A stretch of 64,000 bases of DNA from the NCBI GenBank assembly GCA_004835665.1, contig RBKR01000008.1, positions 1,488,001-1,552,000 of the forward strand, read 5' to 3'. The position numbers and the translations under genes are program-made. Position 1 is the stretch's first letter, and each line of letters starts with the position of its first letter. Below, in pieces: positions 47,192 to 58,826 of the stretch. The DNA is from Phoma sp. XZ068 (taxonomy: Eukaryota > Ascomycota > Dothideomycetes > Pleosporales > Didymellaceae). The notes beneath the pieces were generated by a model, which was not told the DNA's origin, did not search any database, and worked only from the letters and a program-made list of their open reading frames with translations.

Positions 47192-48692
47192 CTACAAGCT
47201 CACTATGCTAGAGTTACTACTCCGCGGCTTCGGACCTGTTTTCCCGAATTCATCCACATGCATCAGCTCCACTTCGTCATTATCTGCATGCCGCACCTCA
47301 AATGTCTTAGTAAGGTTGATCTCATTCAGACCTCTCCCACTCATTTGACCCAGTTTGCTCCCTCCACTACCGATGACCTGCCCACGGCTTCCGTAACCGT
47401 ACTTTGCTTGGTATTTTTGGCTGGATGATCTAGTGGCGCCCATGACGTTGGGGAAGAAGCGAACGAGGATTACGCGGATGGTAGGGAGGCATACGCAGAT
47501 TATGCCCACGTTAACTTCGATGTTCGACCAATTGATCACCTCGACTTGGTCCCAGGTAGGATTTGAGGAGGATGCAAAGCTCACGAGTGACTGAAGACGG
47601 AGACAAGACACGACGGTAATACTGGGAATTGTTAGCTAGGGTTGAGACAAAAATCAAGCGGGAAGGACGTACAAGGTACCAACTAGAAACATGACAGCGA
47701 CGCTGACTTTCTTACGCCACGATAGCTGCAACCGAAAAATTTCGTAGAGAGGAAGAGCTAGCATCCAAAGATCCAGTACTATGCTAATGATCGCATGGCT
47801 CCAGGCAAGTGCGTTCACATTGATGCACTGGTTGACATGCTCCTTATCCCAGTTGGTCCAGTTGGCGCTGATCGGTCGACATTGGAAAATAGCAACAATG
47901 ACGAAAGCAAGGCCATATAGTATCGTGAAAACGATGGTGCCTTTGAGTATGTTCCTAATTGCCGTCTTTGGGAAAATTCGCAGGAAGAAGAACAGAAGCG
48001 TGAGCTTTAGTAGGGTCATCTGAAAGAAGTACAGAACCTCTACAACGTACAGCCAGCGTACGAATGCAGTTATCCGGTCAAATGGCACAGTCCACACGTC
48101 TCGTCCTAGTCCGTTTGTTACAAGGCCACGGTCAATGACGACTACACTGGGCACACCAGCCAGCAGCGTTAAGACGATCGTGTAGTCGTCCCATCCGAGC
48201 TCGGCCATTGAGTAAACCGCTTTGTAGATGATTCTTGTCAGAGCACATGCGACACTGATGGTGGAAATTACGATGTTAGTGATTCGGGATGTCTCACTCT
48301 TGTCTGCTACGGGCGCATGGCAAGTTGTTGATGTGACATTCTTTGTGGCTGTATTGAGTCAATTGACTGATAATTTGGACGATGTCGCGAATGTATACAT
48401 ACTCAATGTTTCTCTGAGCGTACAGCTTGAAAGCAAGCACGTCTGCACGTTGCTCTGCAATGGTGCATCCGTGCAAATGCATGTGACATTGGTAGTGGTG
48501 CAGGGTGATTCTTGTATGGCCGTCCCCAAACATGTTTGCTAGTCAGATTAGTCAACGTCTAGTACTATCGAAGCACTGGAAACATACTGCACATGGTGAC
48601 AGCTGGGCAATGACTCCTTCTAGTCCAGATGATTGAGCGAGCCCAAGAGAAACTGAGGTCAAAAACGGGAGCAACCAGTGCGACGACCTCAT
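47192..48692 (-). CDS. CFEM-domain seven-transmembrane receptor-like protein (PTH11 type)
   Basis: A 448-residue protein in four exons: 48692–48588, 48538–48403, 48348–47673 and 47621–47192. The first exon is a signal peptide (MRSSHWLLPFLTSVSLGLAQ) ending at the first CFEM cysteine. The CFEM domain has the expected cysteines: QLSPCA, QTCLGTA, SPCTTTNVTCICTD, QTCLLSSCTLRETL and TCHAPV. A membrane region of the fungal rhodopsin-like (PTH11) type follows, with DDYTIVLTLLAGVPSVVVID, FQMTLLKLTLLFFFLRIFP, then AIFQCRPISANWTNWD and HAIISIVLDLWMLALPL. The last exon is the cytosolic tail. Such receptors sense surfaces or hosts and act through G proteins in some plant pathogens. All splice junctions keep frame, so the gene looks intact in an otherwise decayed neighbourhood. 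Confidence 0.88.
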
Positions 48693-51600
48693 GATTGCTA
48701 TAGGTCACATGTAGCCCTCCAATCACCCAAAACCTTGGGCCTTCAGGTAATAGGAGAGTCGAGAGGTTTGAAAGACGTGACGGACTACGATTAGCACTGT
48801 AGTAAGTGTATCTGTAAAACCTTTTCTTGGGCGTTGGGCGGCAGAAATGTCAGATAGGGAACCGGTGCCGGGAAGTTTAACCTTAAAGGGGGCCACGCTC
48901 ATATGAAACTTGACGTCTGGACCCAGTCACATCGGCAGCGTAGAATTGTGGAAGGCTTTAGCCTACGGAGACCCTGAGCATAAAAAGTGGATCAAGTCTA
49001 GGATATAGCGTTCCGGTCTTGAGGATGATGCTGGTCGAGTACCGGTCTTTGGCATGTCGCGCAGAGAGGATCCCAAACATATGCATTTGATATCTGGAAT
49101 CAATTACTCTGGCAGTAGTTGTCAGAAATTCTTCCGAGTGTCAAGTCATCGTAGCTGGTCGTGCAGCTGAGGCGAGCAATTGCCCTCCGACCCACCCATT
49201 CGTGGGGCGGAATGGCGTGCAGGAAGGATTGCCGCTAATGACGGAGATCTCTCTCTTTGGAAGTCGGAACAATCCTTCGTCAGCAGTAACGACAACATGG
49301 CCCGAGATGCAGATGCGGGACCTGGCTTCAAGGAGTATGGCTGCACGTGCTCTATGTCACCATTAATCTCACAACTCCGTTTTCCGCGCATATTCACAAG
49401 CCATTTTTTGCTTCGACTTTGGAAAGGGGTAAATTGGAGCTCTTGCGGCCCAGCCGGCAAGCGTACAGCGACAATCTCCCCACATGTGTGCGGGGGATCT
49501 GAGGATGTTGGCATATTCTTGTTGTGCGCCCGAGGTACTCAATGCCGGGTTGCCCTTAGCGCCTAGAAACTTTGTATTTACTCCACTATCATTCATCGTG
49601 GACCCGTGCCGATTACGCACCAGATCGCCATCGAAGTCCACGCGGGAGCTTGCAACGCGAAGACCGAAACTTGCAAATCTTCGGTCGATCGCACCTGGCA
49701 GAGGGCCCTGGATTATCAACGACCGCTCCAGCTTGCCCTGAGTCGCGTAGCGAAGAGCAAATCAGTGGTCCTCCCGTCTGTCCGCTGTCATTCGTCGGGC
49801 CATTGACTTTGCAAATGTTGGGAAAATGCGGCAGAACGGATCGCAAGCTGCACGACCCTACGGCTGAGACTTCAGTCTCATCCTCCCGCTGAACGGATGA
49901 TTTTTGGAAACCTTAAAAATTTGAGGTCACAGTTGCATTTTTTTTGCTGGCTTCGGTCAGGGTTGATTGATTGTTGAGATATTGGGGTGCTCTTGCTGAC
50001 ACACAGTTGATCCGGTTCGCCCAGAATTACTAGACTAGCAATTTGCTCGGGCACGGTGCAAGCCACGTCTCATGTTCTGCCACCGCACAGATGCTGCTCG
50101 TACGAACCATATCGCAACGAAGCATCAAAGGGCTGTGCTTCGCCACTTGTCCTTCCAGGAAATGAGTTCAGTTCGTGAACCCATTCATGTATTATGACCG
50201 GGGTCGAAACTTATGCCAGAACGGCTGTGACGCTTGAATTGGTCAGTCGAAACAGGGCCCAGTCCGTGAATGACGGAACTCGCCTATACTCGCTGCAATG
50301 CAGGGCCTAGCTCACCCATCGTACGAAAGCAACTGTGCCAATGTTTTTGTGTTCGAATGTCACCGCCTTCCAGTCCATAGCTTGCGATCCGATTGAGCAG
50401 GGCACGGGGCCTCGAAAGCACTAAATTTTGCGGATTGCCGTACTAAGGAAGATGCGGGCGCAAACTAACGCTCGCTTGGGTAGTTGAGACTAACAAACCG
50501 GACCGAAGCAAAACCCACGAAGCCACCGAAAAGCTTGGTCAAACAGCAACGACGCAATTAAGCAAACGATTCTATATTGATCATGTTTACACAAGGCTAA
50601 ACCCTGTGCCTATCGCGCCATGCTGTTGGAAATCTTGCCTTTGGCAATCCCGAGTACACGACCCGGTAGATCCTGTGACGCAGATCTATTGCGGCTCTTC
50701 CCGCGCACATGAGTTTACGACGATTACATGCTCTTCGCCGGTCTTTAGTCGGTCAGGTGGCGCAATGTTCGCAAGGCACCGAATCCTGTGGGAATTATAG
50801 AAAAATAGCAAGGCCCAGATGCTCTTTCCCAGTCGACGTCAGGAGAGCGGATGCATCACGCAGCAGATGACCACGTCGGTACAAAGCGAGCGGATATAAT
50901 TCTGTTGCACTGTCAATGACGATCCTTAGTAAAGACAAACAAGGTATCGCTGGCCTTGTATGACCTACCGGCTCCGCTAGTTCATCCGATCCACTGCTCC
51001 CACCTCCGTCTCCGTTGACACCTGAGTCTGCTCTACCCGGTTGGGTTCCAGCATCTCGTTTGTCTTTGGTTTGTTCTCCCTTTTGTATCGGTTGCACGAT
51101 CGCTTCGCTGCTTCAATGAGCAGCGCTTGCCTTAGACATCTAATTATAGTATAGATCAATATTAGAAGTTACATATTAATTATTAGAGTTATAGAGGTAT
51201 TTAGTATGTATTTCTACTAGGTAAATAAGAGGTAGGGTAGGGGGAAGAGGGTACTAGAGGGGACATAGGGGTTTAGGCTTACGTATCAAGGGGGGCCCGG
51301 CTCTTATATTGCGTAGAAAGTGGGCTACGAATCTATAAAATTGGTTACTAAGCTGTCTGTACGTTATGTACGAGGTAATTAGGTTATCCTATACTGCTGC
51401 TTTCAAACAATGGAAGATAATGTAGTCTTTCAGGTGACTTCTAGTCCTGTAACTCGCGTACCTAATGGCTCTAGACGGCCCTGTTGTGCGGAGGTTACAT
51501 GCCACTTTCCCCGCAACATGAGAGTAGGTATGGACTTTAATATACATTCATACGCTATAACCCCATGGTTCTACGCGCACAAGCAAGCGTTCCCCACACC

Positions 51601-52347
51601 CATTCCGACCGACTGATGGCTGAGCGGCAATAGCTTGGCCGTGGGTACATCGAACCAGCCAGGATGCAACTCAAACCGAATCCAACACCTTGTGTTTCCC
51701 GCGGGAGCCTGACTGCGCAAGTTCCGGAGGAGACCGACTATCGGTGCATGCCAAAATATGCGCACCCCGCTTCCTATGGAACGGGTAGTGCGCACATTTT
51801 GTCAACGATTATACAACTTTGTACAAAGCGAAGTGTTTGTTTGCAGCTCATCACCTCTATTCCATTCGTCGTTATGTGAGAAACGCCGCAGTTCCGGCAC
51901 ACATTGTATGTCATGACTCGTCCGATCGAGGGGCTGGAGTCTCTGCTAACAATCTCGACAGAGATGGAGGGAAGAGTTGGTATGTGACGAGCAATGTCGA
52001 TATGTTTGCTTCAATTGTCCTGGGAGTATACTTTCTAAGGATGGGAGAAGGTTCTGTGTATCATATGTACAGATATTACAGAGGTATACCTGTATGAAGC
52101 ATGGAAAGATGTGTAACAATTTTCGACATGGGTTTTAGTACAGGAGGAGGTTTTTGGCTGATGCAGATATGTCTTCGATTGTTATTGGGTGCGACGAACA
52201 TCTGGGCATCTGCAGCCTAGCCCCGCACCCACACAACTGACGGCGGACATAGGCCTTAGTGCACACAACTTCTTACAACTAGTGAAGAGCGTATCTAAAG
52301 CATCATCTTGCCTGCTTGTTCAACGGAACAAACACAGCTTACCGAGG
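48693..52347. other. Large gene-poor region
   Basis: About 3.65 kb with only short, unrecognisable frames (for example 49180–49566 plus, 49369–49719 minus). It contains a TA-rich island at about 51130–51410, annotated separately, and the upstream region of the gene at 52348. Confidence 0.5.
51130..51410. repeat. TA-rich island, probable RIP-mutated repeat relic
   Basis: About 280 bases rich in TA, ATTA and TATAG words with stops in every frame, contrasting with the flanks. In ascomycetes such islands usually come from repeat-induced point mutation of transposons. No transposon protein or terminal repeat was recognised. Confidence 0.4.
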
Positions 52348-55316
52348 ATGGATGTATCTGCGAACCGAAGGTCGACAGGAGTCAACCGGCGTCGACGTTC
52401 TCCATCCATACATCAATCTCAGCCTCATGTCTCGAACAGCGAGTCACATTCGAGCGCCAGTTCTCCAGCGCAAAGTCGCGCCATGGCGACCAAGAAGCCG
52501 CTCCTGGGCACCGTCGAGGACTATTTTTCTGACGACGACTATGTCCAAGGAATGGCCATCGAGCCCTTCACGTTCACGCCTGGCAGGGCAAACGTGCGCA
52601 CCAAGCGCTGGAACCCAGAGGATCTGGGAACCGACATGACCCCTACAGGTAGGACTTCAAACAATCTCAACGCCAAGAGCGACTCTGGGTATTCCACCCA
52701 ACCTGTCGCTGGCATGAGTAGCGCTGAATCGGCTGCAAGTGCAGTCTCGCCCAGTTGTGCGATATGCAGTGCCCCTCCTCATGCAGGTTGCCTTTGCGAG
52801 TCGGAACGCCTTCAGATCGCCTTAGACCAGGCACATCAAAGAGCGATGGACTCAAAGATGGCGATAGTCAGGTGAGCCTCATCGATATGACTGAGCGATC
52901 TTATCGCTGAACGATCTGTAGAAGTTGGGTGATTGATCATGCGCGACCGCATGTACAACTAGCATTCGAACGTCTGGTCTCAATCCGTCAACATGCTCGG
53001 ACAGCTTATCTCAATTCACTCCCGCATTATGATGTATATATGCGCTACTCGGGTGCCCCGCCCATTCACCCAATGTTAATACAACAGCTCCAGTCCCAAA
53101 TCGCGGAAGCACGCGCAGAATTCAAACGTGGCCTCGATCTGGACTGGCAGGCATCAGTACTTCGATACCCAGAAGTTCTGGATTATTTTTACGGCCTTGT
53201 AGAGATACAAATGCCCAATGAGGATGACCTTCGCGTTGCAAGACCGCCATGGGGTGCAACACATCACCCAGACAACGACCCAGCGGTCGAAATCCCTGCT
53301 TCGCAGGCTCCTCCTCAGCAACGAGGTCCGAAATACCGAAGAGCTCATGAAAAGCTGCCGGCAAAGTCGATGCGCACGGATACGGGTGAAAGCTACGCCA
53401 TTCGGTACAGAGACGAACGCTTCGAATCAGATGACAGCAGCACATCGTTTTCGAATGCCTCCACCCTAGTGGGCAAACAACTAGACTCAGAGGAACGTCC
53501 AAAGCCTTCCCAGTCCCTCGGCGTCCTGGCAGAGACACTACCTTCTCGACGACGGAATAAAGGTGACAGCTTAGTATCGCCCGCGTCGTCTACCGAGCCA
53601 TGGCGGCCAGGCCGGTTGGTCACGATGAAGGTCGAAGTGCCAGCGGATGAAGGCTCAGCAATCTTGGACCCCGCAATAGATGGGAGCAGTCTCCCAGATA
53701 ATGAAGCACAATCTGCGATTATGGGACCGAGTCTTAATAGTCCGGGCACAGACCAGCATCTCTGTTCTCTGGAGCAAGTGACCAGCACTGCTAACAGCTT
53801 GAATGGAAGGCATGTCATGAGCGAACTCACCGTCATCTCCTCCGACAAATGGCAAGATATCCAAGACGCACTCCCAGACACCTACAAGTGGGATATCGAG
53901 TACGAGGCCGGGCACAATGCCCTGTCGAGCAAACACGGCTGTTGGACCTGTGCGCCGCTCCAGGATATCAAAATTCCTCTCACCATCGCTAATGTCCCTG
54001 TGGTCATTCCGGTCGAGTATCAATGGCCACCGTTTGGCGGCCTCAATTCCCCTCCTGACCCCAGAGGATCTACTCCAATTGATTGTCGAATGGAGATAAC
54101 GACAGGGATGGCGAGAGATATTTTGCTGAGTTTTCCTGGTAGTGTTGGGTTCTATATTCTCATCAACGGCCTTTTGCAGATCATCGTGTCTGAGGACTTT
54201 GACACCACATGGGCATCTAAACATCTGCCCCATAAATTTGGTGGGCTCAAGGTATGCTACATCGACGGAACATTGGAGCCAACAATGCTGCCAAGTAGAG
54301 TAACGACAGTGGATGCGAGCTCGTCAAAACTGTCTCAAGGCTCACGCCTCTCAAGTTTCCGGCGGTCGCCACGACTTGTCCCAGTGCTTCGATTGAATGA
54401 TGCCGTTGAAGTACGCGCAGGGTCGAGTTCACGAGAAAAGTACTCTGGTAGAATTGGATTGAAGATAGCTAAAGACGGCGAACAGCGCTTGCTGATGTCG
54501 ACTCATATCATCACTGAAGCGATTCTCGGGAAATCCTTTTTCGGTCTTGGGATTAGTCGCGATCCAACGAGGCGACTGCGCGAGGATTGGGATACACAAG
54601 TTGAGATCTCAGCCAACGATACGAAGGTCAGCAACCAATGGCAAGCAAATCTATTAGTAGCTATCGATGTATACTAACATTGTTGATGGCAGATTGGTAC
54701 GATCGAGAAGACCTATGATCAGACCGCCAGTATCTATCCCAATGGATTCACATACGACGTTACAATGATAAAGCCAACCTCTGCAGCCGCAGTCGAAAAT
54801 GTCAGCTCGCCAGTTGCTGACCTGGGCTGGCTCAGCCGAGAGGCCTGGTCATCCTTGCGTCAACGTACATCCATACTCAAGGTCCTTGGCACAACAGAAA
54901 TAAACCGCAATGTCAAATGTATCAAATGTAACCTTCCGTCAGAGGTAAGCGTCGTAGGCGAGGGTATCTTCTTCAACCAGAGTGCCGCTGCCGGCTCAAA
55001 ATTACCGAAGGACCAGGATGTATCCACTTGGAGTCGGCTGGTGTCACGAGCAGTCTTGTATCGTGTGAGTCCTGATTTCGATCCACCGCATGGATACAGT
55101 GGTATCGCATTATATGCAAATGGATCACGAGAAGATGGCACACGTGGTCCTGGGGTTGTTGGACTCCAAAGCTTTGTGCAGAGAAGTGGGCATCCGCAAA
55201 GCTTCAATATGCCCGAGGGTCCTGCCATGGAACAGAGGCTGAGAACCGGGCGGATTGCCTTCTACGGCGCGTTTCAGGTGCCTGATGAACTTCGCAAAGA
55301 ATATACCATCATGTAA
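52348..55316 (+). CDS. Conserved fungal protein of unknown function (950 aa)
   Basis: Three exons: 52348–52871, 52922–54626 and 54693–55316. The ATG at 52348 (MDVSANRRSTGV) is the first in frame. After a basic Ser-rich N terminus comes a compact Cys motif, CAICSAPPHAGCLC, directly followed by a helical ERLQIALDQAHQRAM segment, probably a zinc knuckle with a coiled coil. The middle is variable and low-complexity. The C-terminal 500 residues look folded: WTCAPLQDIKIPLTIANVPV, EYQWPPFGGLNSPPDPRG, SVGFYILINGLLQIIV, HLPHKFGGLKVCYIDGT and LLMSTHIITEAILGKSFFG. I have no function for it. It is convergent with the gene at 55363 with only 46 bases between stops, so the 3' UTRs must overlap. Confidence 0.75.
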
Positions 55317-55362
55317 TCAAGTCTTCTGAACATCACCATGTATAATAAAACGCTTGATTACT

Positions 55363-56848
55363 TCAAACGAACGACCCTACCACCTGTGCGATCCCCAGGA
55401 GAACCTGCGCAACGGTCAGAAATACGACAACAGTAGCAAAACTGGTACAGGTCAGCTATGAAGAAGCGGGATTCACTCAAAACTTACAGAAACGTCCAGA
55501 ACTGTACCGTATCCCTCTTATCACGAAACAAAACCCATATGCTCCAGGGTCGTGCCAATTGCAGGTGTTGTTCAAGCCGGACAATGCGCAACCAGAGGTG
55601 CGGAAAATCATCTGGCGTCCAGTCCCTCATCGAAGGCTGCAACATAAGCTCCTCGAGAAGAGGATCAAAGTGACTAGGGGCAGGATCCGTAGTAACCCTC
55701 CACCTGTGTTGTGGATCCGCGCCTGCCGCCCGCTGGCAAACTTCAATGCATCGCTCGCGATAGCGATGCGCTGAACACGGCAAGCACCAGCACCATCGTC
55801 GCAGACCAAGCGCTGCTCCAAGGCTGCCGTGCATCGGCACACCGGACCACGCGTTGAAAAGCATTGCGTATGACTCTTCAATCTCCAAGGTAAGTTCTGC
55901 CGAGATCCCAATGTGCCGCGTAGTGACGGCGCCCAGAGCACACGGGAGAGCGAACAACTCTAGCACAAATCGTCCGCGTAGCTTAGTCAGAAGCATATGT
56001 CTCGAGATGTTGGGCGTCCAGAGAATATCGACTGCACCAAGAAGGTGTAGCTTGAATGCGTTGAGTCGTATCGCTTTGATGGACTGCGATTCCGAAACAT
56101 CAACGTCATCGAGGAATTGATATGGTAGTGCTTGAGCTTTAGAAGTTAGCTTTGGCCAACATGACTTGGAGAGGTATCAAACGTTATGCAAGGAAAGCAG
56201 CGTACTATGTGAGGCGGTCTGCAGCTGTCCCACAGAGTGACCGAGTACACCTTGACATGAAGACGGACTCGACACTCCCGTCGCATTAGACAGTACCATC
56301 ATGAACTTGGACAACGCGTCATTCCCAAAATCCATTCTATGATCCCACTGTCCACCAGGAAGCAGCTCACTGCCCGAGATAAGGCCGCTGAGATTCCCTT
56401 CATACGGATCCTGCCGCGACGACATCGTGTGTGCAAAGATATTGTACGCTGCCACAACCTTCCTTGACCGACACCGCAACTGGAAAGAGCTCAGCATCGT
56501 CGTCCACGTCCCCAGAATACACATTACTACGTCTTCGACATGTTGCCTCCTCATGGCGTCGCCAGCGCTGGTATCCACAAACACGTTGCGGAAGCCGGTG
56601 AGCGAAAGTCTGTCTACCAGTGTCTGTATGCTATCGTCTTTTCCAGCTCCTATAGCACTGGTGTCGAAATGCGTGATTACGGCTATGACGAGCTCCAGAT
56701 AATCTTCCATCTCCGCTCCATCATAGCTCTTGGTGATGTAGGTAATGTACGGTTCAGCGGTTACGTTTAGAGGGTATTTATCGAGCCCCAAGGCACAGGC
56801 AAGCCTTGTTCGTAACTCGTCGTATGGGGTCGTAGCCTTGCCCGACAT
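55363..56848 (-). CDS. Fungal protein of unknown function with C-terminal membrane segment (456 aa)
   Basis: Three exons: 56848–56206, 56136–55488 and 55441–55363; all junctions keep frame (introns 69 and 46 nt). The protein starts MSGKATTPYDELRTRLACAL and is mostly helical, with RDWTPDDFPHLWLRIVRLEQ and RDKRDTVQFWTFLFATVVVF near the end. The last exon supplies a single hydrophobic helix (FATVVVFLTVAQVLLGIAQV), so without the third exon the protein would end before its membrane anchor. This layout (soluble helical body, short tryptophan-rich linker, C-terminal membrane helix) recurs in uncharacterised ascomycete proteins. No enzyme motif seen. The GTG-initiated upstream extension to 57004 is unlikely. 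Confidence 0.7.
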
Positions 56849-58826
56849 GTTTCCCTCTATACGCAAGGAGCTACCTATGCGGAAGGTTGAGGTTGATTGT
56901 ATCGAGGTTGGAATAAATGACAATAAGGCCTTTTTGGATGCCACAGCGGGGCTATCATGAGAGGGTTTTTTCTCCCGCTGACGAGGCTGAGGCTGTGCTT
57001 GCACGTCAAGGTGCCAACGAGGCTAAGGCCGCGATGAGCCTGCAGCTAAGCGAAGAAAACATAAGGCTTAAGCTGCTTAAGACGAGAGAGTAGATTACTA
57101 TGTATTAACTACACCAACGTGAGATACCGATATATGCGTGAGGGTACGGGGAGCTACAGATTGCCTTCGACAGAACCAGGTCAGCAGCGTCTTCCCGGTG
57201 ATGTCGTGTATGATTGTATTCAGCGTGCTTGAATCCTCTACGGTCTTATTGCTAGGTGATAAAGCAGAAGATCCAATAAGTATGGCAGGAATTGATGGGC
57301 ATGGATCGCGCCTACGTCACCATCAATGATGCGCTACCTACAAGAACCAGCGCATTTTCAGCCTTTCAAAAGCACCAATTGTCGCACTGACCTACAGCCA
57401 GGTTACCAGCAGACTAAGTGAACTACTCCCATACATATCTGGGCAGAGGTGCGCTAGATCTTATCGACCGAGGAGACGGACTACAGCCTCCCGGCCTTTA
57501 TGAACAGACGACCTATTGATGGCGGCAGCAGCTGCGCAGAAATAACTAAACGAGAAGGGCAACAGAGAAAGGAAAGAGTGCGCTCATTAAGAATCAGCAA
57601 GCGTTTGATACCAGAGTAAAGTGCCGAGTGGCTAGCCCAGACGGAAAAGGCTTCGAAAAAGTAGTACAAACCAGGTTGACCTATTGATTGCCAACCCCCC
57701 AACTGGAGCCTAGACATACTCTTGCAAGTTTTGTCAGGCAATAAAGCATAAAAGAAATAAAGCAGCGGATGTTCGCTAGTGGTCATCTACCCAACTACTG
57801 GCCCACCGGCATGTTGCTTGTTTAGAGCTGGGCGAACAGGAATTCTTGTTTTTAACAGTTTGTGGAAGTTAGGGACGAGTAAATGATATCAGACCTTCAA
57901 TATCGATCGAAAAACACCAAAAAAGCTTGACGCATTCCCTGCGTGGAGCATATCAAGATGCACAACAATTTTCGACATGAATTATCTTCAGCGACTCAAT
58001 CTCTCTTGTAATTTGGCCAGGAAAAGGTGCCAGGACGAATTTCACACCTTTCAACAACTTCCATGCCACTTCTATTCCTTCACATCTTCGTCAATCGCCA
58101 GAAGCTACCTATCATAGGCTTTCCGCGGTGTAGCAACTCCCCTTTCGCCGTATGCCGTGGACTGATCAAGGTCCAGCCCTCTCTTGTCCATCTGCTCGTA
58201 CTTACCAGAACGTCTGGCCTCCCGATAGACGCGCCAGTCAAGACCCGTGGCGAGGAGGATGCTTACACTGTAACGATCAGCTCTGTTTCGTCATGTCCTT
58301 ACCAGGGATTTGACTTACAGCCTGATACACGTGAAAGCGAACATAACTTATAACATATAGGAGATGTCAACACCCTCATTACTCGGCCAGTTCCTTCTGC
58401 TGCAGCTGTGAAAAAGCATGCCGCTGCTCCACCACGTAAAAAACGCGAAGCTAATGGCCCACAACAAGAGGACAACACCGTTGGAGAACATGTTCAGATG
58501 AAGTTATTACCCCAGGACCACTTGCGACGAAGTTACTCTCAATCAATCAATATCAATCACCCCGACGATGACTATCAACTTGGGTCAAATCTCAAGCAAT
58601 AGAAAGTAAGGAGCACAAGGATCAATATATCCAAATGCTCACGTTCGACAAAATTTTACAAGTCTGTTTGTACCAAACAGTGACCTCTTCACGTTTTTGA
58701 ATGTAGCATCATACGATAAATAGTAAGACGTGAAAAGTGTAGCCGGTGATGTAGCGGATACAGACATAACTCTGGAGTGCAAAGGGTATGAGTGATACTA
58801 TAGCTGCGCGACATATGGTCTGCTGA
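56849..58826. other. Gene-poor gap
   Basis: About 2 kb. It holds a 51-codon plus-strand frame starting at 56938 whose tail (ANEAKAAMSLQLSEENIRLK) resembles the helical ends of fungal DDE transposases only loosely, and several short frames (57481–57786 minus, 58027–58353 plus, 58408–58602 plus) that match nothing I know. Confidence 0.45.

Noticed and set aside
48403..48538. Possible frameshift in the CFEM exon
   Set aside because: On rereading the bases the cysteine spacing and frame are intact (QTCLLSSCTLRETL), so the receptor gene is not broken.
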